From Sphingomonas sp. CFBP 13720 (GTDB lineage: Bacteria > Pseudomonadota > Alphaproteobacteria > Sphingomonadales > Sphingomonadaceae), in assembly GCF_014842075.1 (NCBI RefSeq), contig NZ_JACYVA010000005.1, positions 130,509-194,508 of the forward strand: 64,000 nt of DNA, written 5' to 3'. A model generated the notes under the pieces. The model ran no database searches. It saw only the letters and a program-made list of their open reading frames with translations, and was not told the DNA's origin. Shown here in pieces: positions 9,306-19,100 of the stretch (position 1 is its first letter; the number at the start of each line of letters is the position of its first letter). The position numbers and the translations under genes are program-made.

Positions 9306-10736
9306 GTGGCGATGACCGCAACCGATCCCCGCTCGTATCTCTACTCCGGCGACCTCGACCCGGCCGCCGCGCTCCGCGCCACGCAAGCCACGCTGGCGAA
9401 TGCCGAGGACGGTGAACTCTACCTCCAATACCGCCGCTCCGAAGCGTTCGGTTTCGATGACGGACGTCTGAAGACCGCGTCGTACGACACGCATACCGGC
9501 TTCGGGCTGCGCGCGGTTTCGGGCGAGGCGACGGCCTTCGCGCATGCCAACGAACTGTCCGAAGCTGCGATCCTGCGCGCAGGGGCGACGATGGCGCTGA
9601 TCGATCCGGCGAAGGGGACGAAGGCACCCCCGCCGCGCGGCAACAACCGGCACCTATACACCGCTGCCGACCCGTTGGACCTGATCCCGTTCGCGGAAAA
9701 GGTCGCGCTGTGCCAGTCGATCGACGCCGCCGCGCGCGCGCGCGATCCGCGCGTGGTGCAGGTGTCGGCCAGCCTGCTGGGTTCGTGGAGCGTGATCGAG
9801 ATCGTCCGCCCCGACGGCTTCGTCGCGACCGACGTTCGCCCGCTGGTGCGACTGAACGTGTCGATCGTAGTCGAATCGAACGGTCGCCGCGAAACCGGCA
9901 GCTTCGGCATCGGCGGACGCTATCTGTACGATTCGCTGTTCGCGCCCGAAACGTGGAACCGCGCGATCGACGTCGCGCTGGGTCAGGCACTGGTCAATCT
10001 GGACGCGGTCGATGCGCCGGCGGGCGAGATGACGGTGCTGCTCGGCCCCGGCTGGCCGGGCGTGCTGTTGCACGAGGCGATCGGCCACGGGCTGGAAGGC
10101 GACTTCAACCGCAAGGGCACCAGCGCCTTTTCGGGGCGGATCGGTGAGCGGGTCGCTGCGCCCGGCGTCACGGTGGTCGACGACGGATCGATCGCCGACC
10201 GGCGCGGTTCGCTGTCGATCGACGACGAAGGCACGCCGACGCAGGAGAATATCCTGATCGAGGACGGCATCCTGAAAGGCTATATCCACGACCGGCTTAA
10301 CGCGCGCCTGATGGGCGTCGCGCCGACCGGCAACGGCCGGCGACAGGATTTTTCGCACGCGCCGATGCCGCGCATGACCAACACCTTCATGCGCGGCGGC
10401 CGCGACGATCCGGCCGAACTGCTCAGCCGTGTGAAGAAGGGCATCTTCGCCAAATCCTTCGGCGGCGGACAGGTCGATATCGTGTCGGGCAAGTTCGTGT
10501 TTTCGTGCACCGAAGCCTATCGGATCGAGAACGGGCGGATCGGTGCGCCGATCAAGGGCGCGACGCTGATCGGCGACGGCCCCAGCGTGCTGACGAAGGT
10601 ACGCGGCATCGGCGACGACTTCGCGCTGGATGAGGGCGTCGGCATGTGTGGCAAGGGCGGGCAATCGGTCCCTGCCGGAGTCGGACAACCTACACTGCTG
10701 GTCGACGGACTGACCGTCGGCGGCACCGCCGCGTGA
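9306..10736 (+). CDS. tldD: Metalloprotease TldD
   Basis: Subunit of the TldD/TldE (PmbA) zinc protease, which degrades unfolded peptides and processes modified peptides such as microcin B17 and CcdA in E. coli. 476 residues; the active-site zinc motif HEAIGH is at 256-261, followed by GLEGDFNRKGTSAFSG, and the conserved C-terminal GKGGQSVPAGVGQPTLLV. It starts with GTG at 9306, or with ATG at 9312, which gives MTATDPRSYL; the second is equally plausible. tldE is not adjacent. The next gene overlaps the stop by one base, so the two are translationally coupled. Confidence 0.95.
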   Translation: MAMTATDPRSYLYSGDLDPAAALRATQATLANAEDGELYLQYRRSEAFGFDDGRLKTASYDTHTGFGLRAVSGEATAFAHANELSEAAILRAGATMALIDPAKGTKAPPPRGNNRHLYTAADPLDLIPFAEKVALCQSIDAAARARDPRVVQVSASLLGSWSVIEIVRPDGFVATDVRPLVRLNVSIVVESNGRRETGSFGIGGRYLYDSLFAPETWNRAIDVALGQALVNLDAVDAPAGEMTVLLGPGWPGVLLHEAIGHGLEGDFNRKGTSAFSGRIGERVAAPGVTVVDDGSIADRRGSLSIDDEGTPTQENILIEDGILKGYIHDRLNARLMGVAPTGNGRRQDFSHAPMPRMTNTFMRGGRDDPAELLSRVKKGIFAKSFGGGQVDIVSGKFVFSCTEAYRIENGRIGAPIKGATLIGDGPSVLTKVRGIGDDFALDEGVGMCGKGGQSVPAGVGQPTLLVDGLTVGGTAA

Positions 10737-10939
10737 TGGCGCTGGCCGAACTGGGCCGCTTTCCTCGGGTAGAGGCGCAGATCATCGTCGGGCGGCTCGA
10801 AAGCGAAGGCATCCCGGCGATCGCCTTCGACAGTGAGACCAGCCTTGGCGAGGGCAGCTGGCTGCTGATCCCGGTGCGGGTGATGGTCGATCCCGACGAT
10901 CTGTCCGATGCTCGCCGGATCATCACCGACCCTGCCTGA
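10736..10939 (+). CDS. DUF2007-like small protein
   Basis: A 67-residue protein (MALAELGRFPRVEAQIIVGR...) with the DUF2007 pattern: an N-terminal strand, a helix EAQIIVGRLESEGIPA, and a second strand with LLIPVRVMVDPDDL before a short helix. Family members are called putative signal-transducing proteins but have no known biochemical function. The ATG overlaps the tldD stop as TGATG (10734-10738), which implies co-translation with tldD. The 148-bp gap after it leads into the glnK promoter. Confidence 0.8.
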   Translation: MALAELGRFPRVEAQIIVGRLESEGIPAIAFDSETSLGEGSWLLIPVRVMVDPDDLSDARRIITDPA

Positions 10940-11032
10940 AAAGCGGGCAGTTTTCTTGCGTTGCACAAATTAACCGCTTGGTAACGCTTCCGTCATGAAC
11001 GTTTCACGCCCCGACACACGCTTTTGCGGGGT

Positions 11033-11047
11033 TGGCACGCTCGTTGC
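11033..11047 (+). promoter_or_regulatory. Sigma-54 (RpoN) promoter of glnK-amtB
   Basis: The sequence TGGCAC, five bases, then TTGC is an exact match to the -24/-12 consensus (GG at 11034-11035, GC at 11046-11047). Transcription would start near 11059, about 29 bases before the glnK ATG, with GAGGGGGC as ribosome-binding site. This implies NtrC-dependent induction under nitrogen limitation; I could not pick out a convincing NtrC site upstream. Confidence 0.9.
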
Positions 11048-11054
11048 TGGGTAA

Positions 11055-11426
<372 letters not shown>

Positions 11427-11440
11427 TGATGGGGGACATC

Positions 11441-12787
11441 ATGAAGACTCCGATGAAGATACTGGCCGGTGCCGGCCTCGGCCTGTTCGCGGCGATGCCC
11501 GCATGGGCGCAGGAAGCGGCCGCCGCCGCGCCGGTCGCGACGGTGGACAAGGGCGATACCGCGTGGATGATGACCTCGACGGTCCTCGTCCTGATGATGA
11601 TCCTGCCCGGCCTCGCGCTGTTCTATGGCGGCCTGACCCGTACCAAGAACATGCTGTCGGTGATGACGCAGATCGGCGCGGTCGCCGCGCTCGCGATGCT
11701 GATCTGGGTGATGTACGGCTATTCGGTCGCCTTTGGCCCCGACGTCGCCAACGCCACCCTGTCCAATTTCGTGTCCGGCTTTGGCAAGGCGTTCCTTGCG
11801 GGCGTAACGCCGGCATCGCAGGCCGCGACCTTCACCGCCGGGGTCGAGATCCCGGAATATGTCTTCATCAGTTTCCAGATGACCTTCGCCGCGATCACCA
11901 TCGCGCTGGTGCTGGGATCGGTCGTGGAGCGGATCAAGTTCGCCGCGGTGATGGTGTTTGCCATCGTCTGGCTGACCATCACCTACCTTCCGATCGCGCA
12001 CATGGTGTGGGCGTCGAGCGGCTATTTCTTCAAGGCCGGCGCGCTCGACTTCGCGGGCGGCACCGTGGTGCACATCAATGCCGGCGTGTCGGCACTGGTG
12101 CTGGCGGTACTGCTGGGCAAGCGTCTGGGCTTTCCGACCGAGCGCATGGCGCCGCATTCAATGACGCTGACCATGGTCGGCACGGGTCTATTGTGGGTGG
12201 GCTGGTTCGGCTTCAACGCCGGTTCCGCGCTGGAAGCCAACGGGTCGGCCGCGCTGGCGATGATCAACACCTTCGTCGCCACGGCATCGGCGGGCCTGTT
12301 CTGGATGCTGGCCGAGAAGTTTTCGGGTCACAAGGGTTCGGCACTGGGCTTCTGTTCGGGCATCATCGCCGGGCTGGTCGCGGTAACTCCGGCGGCAGGC
12401 AATTCGGGTCCGTTCGGCGCGATCGTGCTGGGCGCGGTGGCGTCGGTCGTCTGCTTCTTCGCGGTGACGGTCATCAAGCCGAAGCTCGGCTACGACGACT
12501 CGCTCGACGCATTCGGCATCCACGGCATCGGCGGCATCATCGGCGCGATCGGGACGGCGATTGTCTATGCCCCGTCGCTCGGCGGGCCGGGTGCGGCGGA
12601 CTATGAAATGGGTGCCAAGCTGGGCGTTCAGGTGTTCGCAGTGCTCGTCACCATCGTGTGGGCGTCGGTCGGCACCGCCATCGCGTTCTTCGTCGCCAAA
12701 GCCCTGACCGGTGGCCGGGTGTCGAAGGAAGTCGAGCTGGAAGGCCTCGACCTCGGCGAACATGGCGAACGCGCCTACAATTACTGA
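11441..12787 (+). CDS. amtB: Ammonium transporter AmtB
   Basis: Inner-membrane ammonium channel of 448 residues. A cleavable signal peptide ends at AWA-QE (residues 21-25), then eleven hydrophobic helices follow. The conserved pore histidines lie in VVHINAGVSAL and in DAFGIHGIGGI, and the ammonium-site region WMMTSTVLVLMMILPGLALFYGG is intact. Two in-frame ATG codons at 11426 and 11429 overlap the glnK stop, but the ATG at 11441 is preferred: GGGGGA lies 5 bases upstream and it starts the signal peptide. It is followed by two hairpins. Confidence 0.96.
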   Translation: MKTPMKILAGAGLGLFAAMPAWAQEAAAAAPVATVDKGDTAWMMTSTVLVLMMILPGLALFYGGLTRTKNMLSVMTQIGAVAALAMLIWVMYGYSVAFGPDVANATLSNFVSGFGKAFLAGVTPASQAATFTAGVEIPEYVFISFQMTFAAITIALVLGSVVERIKFAAVMVFAIVWLTITYLPIAHMVWASSGYFFKAGALDFAGGTVVHINAGVSALVLAVLLGKRLGFPTERMAPHSMTLTMVGTGLLWVGWFGFNAGSALEANGSAALAMINTFVATASAGLFWMLAEKFSGHKGSALGFCSGIIAGLVAVTPAAGNSGPFGAIVLGAVASVVCFFAVTVIKPKLGYDDSLDAFGIHGIGGIIGAIGTAIVYAPSLGGPGAADYEMGAKLGVQVFAVLVTIVWASVGTAIAFFVAKALTGGRVSKEVELEGLDLGEHGERAYNY

Positions 12788-12796
12788 TCCTTTTTC

Positions 12797-12821
12797 CGGC
12801 GGCGGGTTCGCCCCGCCGCCG
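12797..12821 (+). terminator. Hairpin after amtB
   Basis: A 10-bp perfect stem CGGCGGCGGG / CCCGCCGCCG with a TTCGC loop lies 10 bases after the amtB stop. It has no immediate T run and is probably the first of two hairpins ending the glnK-amtB transcript. Confidence 0.55.
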
Positions 12822-12850
12822 ACATTCCTTTCCTCCTGCGGAAAACCCCT

Positions 12851-12882
12851 GGGCCGGTGCGGTAACGCATCGGCCCTTTTTT
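12851..12882 (+). terminator. Intrinsic terminator of glnK-amtB
   Basis: A stem GGGCCGGTGCG / CGCATCGGCCC (one G-T pair) with loop GTAA is followed directly by six T residues: a textbook rho-independent terminator. Confidence 0.92.
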
Positions 12883-12930
12883 CTGTACGTCGTCGGCAGG
12901 ATCATTAGGACGCGGACGCAACCTCGTTCG

Positions 12931-13030
12931 TACCGGTAGGGACGGAGCGGAGCCGAAGCCCCGTATCGACATGGCGCGCCGGCGTCGGTCGATACGGCGT
13001 TTCGACGTCGCCCGATGGCTGTCCGGGACG
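12931..13030. repeat. Degenerate inverted pair of the CTGAGTAGG-type repeat
   Basis: Left arm about 12931-12970 reads GGTAGGGACGGAGCGGAGCC followed by GAAGCCCCGTATCGACA. The right arm, about 12983-13010, reads GTCGATACGGCGTTTCGACG in inverted orientation. The pair resembles the better-conserved 105-110 bp elements at 20499-20608 and 26001-26109 and sits just upstream of thyA. Confidence 0.5.
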
Positions 13031-13061
13031 AAGCGGTTCGTTGTTTTGCAAGGTGCCGGCC

Positions 13062-13856
13062 ATGACCCCGTATCTCGACCTGATGCAGCGTGCGCTCGAC
13101 CATGGCGTTCCGACCGACGACCGTACCGGCGTGGGAACGCGATCGGTGTTCGGGCACCAGATGCGGTTCGACCTGTCGGCGGGGTTTCCGGTGCTGACCA
13201 CCAAGAAGCTGCACCTGCGATCGATCATCGTCGAGTTGTTGTGGTTCCTGCGCGGCGACACCAATGTCCGCTGGCTGCAGGAACAGCGCTGCACGATCTG
13301 GGACGAATGGGCCGATGCCAATGGCGATCTTGGACCAGTGTACGGAAAGCAGTGGCGCGATTGGGAAACGGCGGACGGCCGACATATCGACCAGATCGCC
13401 GGGCTGATCGACACGATCCGCACCAACCCCGCCTCGCGTCGCCAGATCGTCACCGCGTGGAATCCGGGCGAGTTGCACGCCATGGCGCTGTCGCCCTGCC
13501 ACTGCCTGTTCCAGACGCACGTCGCGGGCGGGCGGCTGTCGTTGCAACTGTATCAGCGGTCGGCCGATATCTTTCTGGGCGTGCCGTTCAACATCGCCAG
13601 CTATGCGCTGCTGACGCACATGCTGGCACAGCAATGCGGGCTTGAGGTCGGCGAGTTCATCTGGACCGGCGGCGATTGCCACCTGTACGAAAACCATCTG
13701 CCGCAGGCGCGCGAGCAACTGGCACGGACGCCGGGGCCGTTGCCGCGACTCGAAATCACGCGCCGGCCCGACGCGATCGACGGCTATGCGTTGGAGGATT
13801 TCGTGCTGCACGATTATGTCGCGCAACCGCATATCAAGGCGGCGGTAGCGATATGA
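13062..13856 (+). CDS. thyA: Thymidylate synthase ThyA
   Basis: Methylates dUMP to dTMP with methylene-tetrahydrofolate. 264 residues, the same length as the E. coli enzyme, with the catalytic Cys at the same position 146 (LSPCHCLFQ). Other family blocks are visible: [37 protein letters not shown] and a C-terminus ending AAVAI. The ATG at 13062 has AAGGTG 6 bases upstream; a longer TTG frame from 13041 is less likely. The stop overlaps the folA start as ATGA, coupling the two partner enzymes of the thymidylate cycle. Confidence 0.97.
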   Translation: MTPYLDLMQRALDHGVPTDDRTGVGTRSVFGHQMRFDLSAGFPVLTTKKLHLRSIIVELLWFLRGDTNVRWLQEQRCTIWDEWADANGDLGPVYGKQWRDWETADGRHIDQIAGLIDTIRTNPASRRQIVTAWNPGELHAMALSPCHCLFQTHVAGGRLSLQLYQRSADIFLGVPFNIASYALLTHMLAQQCGLEVGEFIWTGGDCHLYENHLPQAREQLARTPGPLPRLEITRRPDAIDGYALEDFVLHDYVAQPHIKAAVAI

Positions 13857-14329
13857 TCGCGTTCGTGCTGGCCCGCGCGGACAATGGCGTGATCGGCAGC
13901 GACGGGCGGCTGCCATGGCATCTGCCCGCCGATCTCAAGCGGTTCAAGGCGCTGACCATGGGTCGTCCGATGGTGATGGGCCGCAAGACGTTCGAGAGTT
14001 TCCCCGCCCCCCTGCCCGGACGGCGGCACATCGTCCTGACCCGCGACCGGAACTGGCAGGCGACAGGGGCCGAGGTGGCGCACACGCCAGACGATGCGCT
14101 GACGCTGGCCGGCGACGACGTGGCGGTGATCGGCGGGGCGGAAATCTTTGCGCTGTTCCTCCCCCTCGCCGACCGGATCGACCTGACCGAAGTACATGCC
14201 ATGCCGGACGGGGATGCGGTGGTGCCGGCGTTCGACGGCTGGGTCGAAACGTGGCGCGAGGAACATCCGGCAGACGGCGATCGGCCCGGCTATGCGTTCG
14301 CGACGCTGGAGCGGCCGACCGCCAGGTAA
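13853..14329 (+). CDS. folA: Dihydrofolate reductase
   Basis: Regenerates tetrahydrofolate from the dihydrofolate made by ThyA, using NADPH. 158 residues. The Met20-loop region [21 protein letters not shown] with the active-site Asp, the MGRKTFESF cofactor block and [23 protein letters not shown] are typical of chromosomal DHFR. The start overlaps the thyA stop (ATGA), so the two form an operon. The following 235 bp up to ribF holds nothing recognisable. Confidence 0.96.
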   Translation: MIAFVLARADNGVIGSDGRLPWHLPADLKRFKALTMGRPMVMGRKTFESFPAPLPGRRHIVLTRDRNWQATGAEVAHTPDDALTLAGDDVAVIGGAEIFALFLPLADRIDLTEVHAMPDGDAVVPAFDGWVETWREEHPADGDRPGYAFATLERPTAR

Positions 14330-14564
14330 GGCCGCGTAGGGCGCGGTGCGGCCACCCACCGATGCGGCTTCGGACAGACGACGGGGCCGGTAAGCCACGT
14401 TTCGGACGGGCATTGCAATCGCGAGGGGACCCTGCCCCGGCGTGGCAGGCACTTGGCACGCCGCCGCCGGTCGATGGCGCGATGACCGGTCCCTTCCCCT
14501 CGCTCGAACGCCCTTCACCCATCCCCCTTTCGCGAAACGTGGACGGGCGCTAGGGGCGGTGCGC

Positions 14565-15494
14565 ATGGAGCGGCTGGACGGAGGCGCGGCAGTCCCGGCG
14601 CGGTGGCGCGGCGGGATCGTCGCGCTCGGCAATTTCGATGGATATCATCTCGGGCATCAGGCGGTGGTCGGGCGCGCGGTGGCGCGTGCGCATGCCGCAG
14701 GGCGTCCGGCGATCGTCGCGACGTTCGACCCGCATCCCAAACGCTATTTCCGGCCCGACACGCCGCCGTTCCGGCTGACCACGCTGGACCAGCGCCAGCG
14801 GCTGTTCGCGGCGGCCGGCGCCGATGCGATGCTGGTGTTCGCGTTCGACGGTGCGCTGGCCGGCCTGTCGGCGGCGGCGTTCGCGCAGGAGCGGCTGGCC
14901 GACGCGATCGGCGCGGGCGGGGTGGTGACCGGCACCGACTTCACCTTCGGCCGGGGCCGCGACGGCGATGTCGCGGTGCTGGCGGCGCTGGGCGAACGGC
15001 TGGGCTTCGCGGCGGAGACGGTCGCACCCGTCACGCTGGACGGACAGGTCGTGTCGTCGTCGCGCATCCGCGACGCGTTGCAGGCGGGCGATCCGCGCAC
15101 CGCCGCCGCCCTGCTGACGCGACCGTTCGCGGTGGAGGGCGTGGTGGAACCGGGCGCGCAACTGGGGCGGACGCTGGGCTATCCGACCGCCAACCTGACG
15201 ATGGGCAAATATCTGCGCCCCGCCTACGGCATCTATGCGGTGCGCGGGCGGCTGGGCGACGGACGGGTGCTGGACGGTGCGGCCAATCTGGGCATCCGTC
15301 CGACGATCGCGGGCGAGCCGGTCGAATTGCTCGAACCCTATTTCTTCGATTTCGACGGCGACCTGTACGGCCAGACGATCGAGGTCGAGTTGATCGAGTT
15401 CCTGCGGCCCGAGGCGAAGTTCGATTCGCTCGACGCGCTGAAGATCCAAATGGCGCTGGATTGCGATCGGGCGCGGCGGTTGCTGGCGCGGTAA
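14565..15494 (+). CDS. ribF: Bifunctional riboflavin kinase/FAD synthetase
   Basis: Makes FMN and FAD from riboflavin. 309 residues: an N-terminal nucleotidyltransferase domain (about 1-180) with GNFDGYHLGHQ, TFDPHPKRYF and the SSSRIRDAL motif, then a C-terminal kinase domain (about 185-309) with GRTLGYPTANL and GIYAV. The start at 14565 follows an AGGGGCG ribosome-binding site; the frame stays open upstream but without family sequence. Directly after the stop begins a series of tandem repeats. The gene order ribF-ileS-lspA is common in many bacteria. Confidence 0.95.
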   Translation: MERLDGGAAVPARWRGGIVALGNFDGYHLGHQAVVGRAVARAHAAGRPAIVATFDPHPKRYFRPDTPPFRLTTLDQRQRLFAAAGADAMLVFAFDGALAGLSAAAFAQERLADAIGAGGVVTGTDFTFGRGRDGDVAVLAALGERLGFAAETVAPVTLDGQVVSSSRIRDALQAGDPRTAAALLTRPFAVEGVVEPGAQLGRTLGYPTANLTMGKYLRPAYGIYAVRGRLGDGRVLDGAANLGIRPTIAGEPVELLEPYFFDFDGDLYGQTIEVELIEFLRPEAKFDSLDALKIQMALDCDRARRLLAR

Positions 15495-16179
15495 AGCGCC
15501 AAAGGTCACGAAAGTCACACTCGCCGCGATTTGTGACGGGGGCGTTCGCCACCGACGCGGGACGGCTCGTGCAGGGTGAGATCGGGTTGCCCGGTGCTGG
15601 GGGAACAGGTTTCGGCGTCCGTCTCATCGGCGTGATCGGGCCGACCGGATACGAGGTGCGGCATGGCCGTTGCAGCGGCAGTCCATAGCTTCTGCGTGCA
15701 GGCGGACGGGTGCCGACAGCGCGGCGAAATGCGTCAAAGGTCACGAAAGTCACACCCGCCGCGATTTGTGGCGGAGCGGTCGCCACCGGTGCGGGACGGT
15801 TCGTCCAGGGTGCGATCGGGATGCGCGAACGTGCATCGGCGTCCGTCGCATTGGCGCGATCGGGCCGATCGGCGCGAGGTGCGACATGGCCGTTGCACCG
15901 GTGTTCCATACGCGTTGCGTGCGGGCGGACAGATGCCGACAGCGCAGCGAAATGCGCCAAAGGTCACGAAAGTCACACTCGCGGACATCGGCATAGGCGA
16001 CCGAAGCGTCCGTCCGCCGGGCATGCGCGAAGGATTGCGCGCTGCCGAGGAAGGCACCATCACGGGGCAGGGGTCTGAACGATCGAAAGAGCGCCCTCCC
16101 CCTGCCATCGCCGCGCCGTGTAGGAAAGCGTGAGGAGGCTATGCGCGGCATCGTGCATCGGCTAATCGCTTGGCCGCTC
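15495..16179. repeat. Degenerate ~230-bp tandem repeats between ribF and ileS
   Basis: 685 bp without a credible gene. A 21-bp core, CAAAGGTCACGAAAGTCACA plus C, recurs at 15501-15521, 15735-15755 and 15958-15978, i.e. spaced 234 and 223 bp. Similarity extends through the units: each core is followed by a CGCGATTTGTG-type stretch, then GCGGGACGG, a GATCGGG block, a GGCGTCCGTC block, GCATGGCCGTTGCA-like sequence and GCGGACGGGTGCCGACAGCG. The third copy is truncated after the core. The core itself is a direct hexamer repeat (GGTCAC, AGTCAC). Read on the minus strand it encodes VTFVTF in every copy, but no start or gene context supports translation. Function unknown. Confidence 0.75.
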
Positions 16180-19100
16180 ATGACCGATACGACCGAACCT
16201 GCCCGCGACTGGCGCGACACCGTCTTCCTGCCGAAGACCGATTTCCCGATGAAGGCCGGCCTTGCCGCCAAGGAACCGGCGATCCTCGACCGCTGGGCGC
16301 GGATCGGGCTGTACGACCGGCTGCGCGCCGAACGGGCGGGACGCGAACGCTTCCTGCTCCATGACGGCCCGCCCTATGCCAATGGCGACATCCATATGGG
16401 CCATGCGATGAACAAGGTGCTCAAGGACATCGTCGTCCGCACCCAGTCGCTGATGGGCAAGGACGCGCCGTACATCCCCGGATGGGATTGCCACGGCCTG
16501 CCGATCGAATGGAAGATCGAGGAAGCCTATCGCGCGAAGAAGCGGTCGAAGGACGAAGTGCCGGCGGCAGAATTCCGCGCCGAATGCCGCGCCTATGCCG
16601 CCAAATGGGTCGATGTGCAGAAGGGCCAGTTCCAGCGGCTGGGCATCATGGGCGACTGGGCCGATCCGTATCTGACGATGAAGTTCGACGCCGAGACGAC
16701 GATCGCGGCGGAGTTGCTGAAGTTCGCCATGTCGGGCCAGCTGTATCGTGGGGCCAAGCCGGTGATGTGGTCGCCGGTCGAAAAGACCGCGCTGGCCGAG
16801 GCCGAGGTCGAATATGAGGACGTGGTTTCCACGCAGATCGACGTGGCGTTCCAGATTGATAGCGCGCCGAATGCTCCCGAGTTGGAGGGTGCGTATGCGG
16901 TGATCTGGACGACGACGCCGTGGACGATTCCGGTCAATCAGGCTTTGGCCTATGGGCCGGAGATTGATTACCATCATTTCAAGGCGAGCGATGGACGGCG
17001 TTACGTTGTCGCATTTGACCTTATCGATCGTTTTAAAGCGCGTACCGGAATCACTCTGGAGAAACTCGATAGCGAGCCTGATCGGCTGGACGAGAATAGC
17101 AACCTAGCCAATTTTGTATCGAACGGCTTTGCTGGAACGGCGCTCGCCGGCGCGACCGCGCGCCATCCGATGCACGCGCTCGGCGGGTTCTTCGCGAAGC
17201 CCCGCCCGTTCCTGCCGGGCGACTTCGTGACGACCGATGCCGGCACCGGCCTCGTCCATATGGCGCCCGATCATGGCGAGGACGATTTCGACCTGTGCAA
17301 GGCGAACGGGATCGAGCCGGTGTTCGCGGTGCAAGGGGATGGCAGCTACCGCGCCGACTGGCTGTGGCTGGGCGGTCAGGGGAGCGTCATCAACAAGAAG
17401 TTCGTGGCGTCCGACGGCCCGATCTGTTCGGACCTGCGCGACGCGGGCGCGTTGATCGCTGCGTCGGACGACTTTTCCCACAGCTATCCGCATAGCTGGC
17501 GGTCGAAGGCGAAGGTCATTTTCCGCGCGACCCCGCAATGGTTCATCCCGATGGACCGGAGCGCGGAGGTCGGCGCTCGAACCGCATCGTGGGGCGCGGG
17601 CGTCGCCCCAGCGCAGGCTGGGGCCGCTATCGGTGGGGCCGGCGATCCGCTGTTGGCGAGCGTAGGGCTGGAGCGGCTGGCGACCCCAGCTTTCGCTGGG
17701 GTGACGTCGGGGGCCGGGGTTACGTCCGGGGCTGGGATGTCGTCCGGGGCCGTGGTTACGTCGGGAGCCGGGGCTACGTCCGGGGCTGGGACGACGTTCG
17801 GGGCCGGGGCGACTTCCGGGGTCGGTGGAGCGGCCGCAGGCAACGGTGCTACCCTTCGCCAGATCGCGCTCGATGCGATCGAGCAGACGCGGTTCGTGCC
17901 CGACAAGGGGCGCAACCGGATCGGGGCGATGGTCGCGGGCCGGCCCGACTGGGTCATCAGCCGCCAGCGGGCGTGGGGCGTGCCGATCGCGCTGTATGTG
18001 CACCGGACGACCGGCGACTATCTGCGCGACGAAGGCGTCAACGCCCGCATTCTCGCCGCCTTCGCCGATGGCGGGGCCGATGCGTGGTTCGCGGCGGATC
18101 ATCAGGCGCTGCTCGGCGACGGCTATGATCTGGCCGACTACGAGGTCGTGACCGACATTCTGGACGTATGGTTCGATTCGGGTTGCACCCACGTCTTCAC
18201 GATCGAGAAGCGCTTCGGCGCGGGCACGCGCGCGAACCTGTATCTCGAAGGATCGGACCAGCATCGCGGGTGGTTCCAGTCGTCGCTGCTCGAAAGCTGC
18301 GGCACGCGCGGACGTTCGCCGTACGATACCGTGCTGACGCACGGCTTCGCGCTGGACGGCAATGGCCGCAAGATGTCCAAATCGCTGGGCAATGTCGTCG
18401 ACCCGTTGAAGATCATCGGCGAATCGGGTGCGGACATCCTGCGCTTGTGGGTGGCGCAGACCGATTATTTCGAAGACGTGCGGATCGGCAAGGAAGTGCT
18501 GGCGGGCACCGGCGATGCGTATCGCAAGCTGCGCAATACCTTCCGCTATCTGCTAGGCGCGCTCGACGGGTTCGACGATCGCGAACGGGTCGCGGTCGCG
18601 GACATGCCGGGGCTGGAACGCCATGTCCTGCACCTGCTCGGCACGCTCGACACCGAATTGCGCAGCGCGGCGGAGGCGTTCGAATTCAACCGCTATGCCC
18701 GCGCGCTGCTCGACTTCGCGAACGAGGATCTGTCGGCGTTCTTCTTCGATATCCGCAAGGATTCGCTGTATTGCGACGCGGCGGACGATCCGAAGCGACG
18801 CGCGTATCGCACCGTGCTCGACACGCTGTTCCATGCATTGGTGCGCTATGCCGCCCCGATCCTTGCGTTCACCGCCGAGGAAGTGTGGCAGGCGCGCTTC
18901 CCCAGCGAGGACGGATCGGTCCATCTGCTCGAATGGCCGGAATTGCCCGCGCTGCCCGCCGACCGGCCGATGGGGACGGAATGGGCCGACCTGCGCACGC
19001 TGCGCCAACAGGTGACCGAGGCGATCGAGCCGCTGCGCCGCGCCAAGACGGTGCGGTCGAGCCTTGAGGCCGAAGTGACGGTGCCGGCGCTGCCGCTGGA

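Noticed and set aside
15031..15960. 309-codon minus-strand frame spanning ribF end and the repeat region (contains VTFVTF)
   Set aside because: Half lies antisense to ribF, the rest only mirrors the DNA tandem repeats; no start or context supports a protein.
15501..15978. Possible CRISPR array
   Set aside because: Only three cores, 223-234 bp apart, with similarity extending into the spacers and no cas genes; it is a tandem repeat.
17704..17829. Possible frameshift or assembly junk in ileS
   Set aside because: Seven units of exactly 18 bp keep the frame and both flanks continue as good IleRS through KMSKS and the zinc site, so it was kept as a real insertion.
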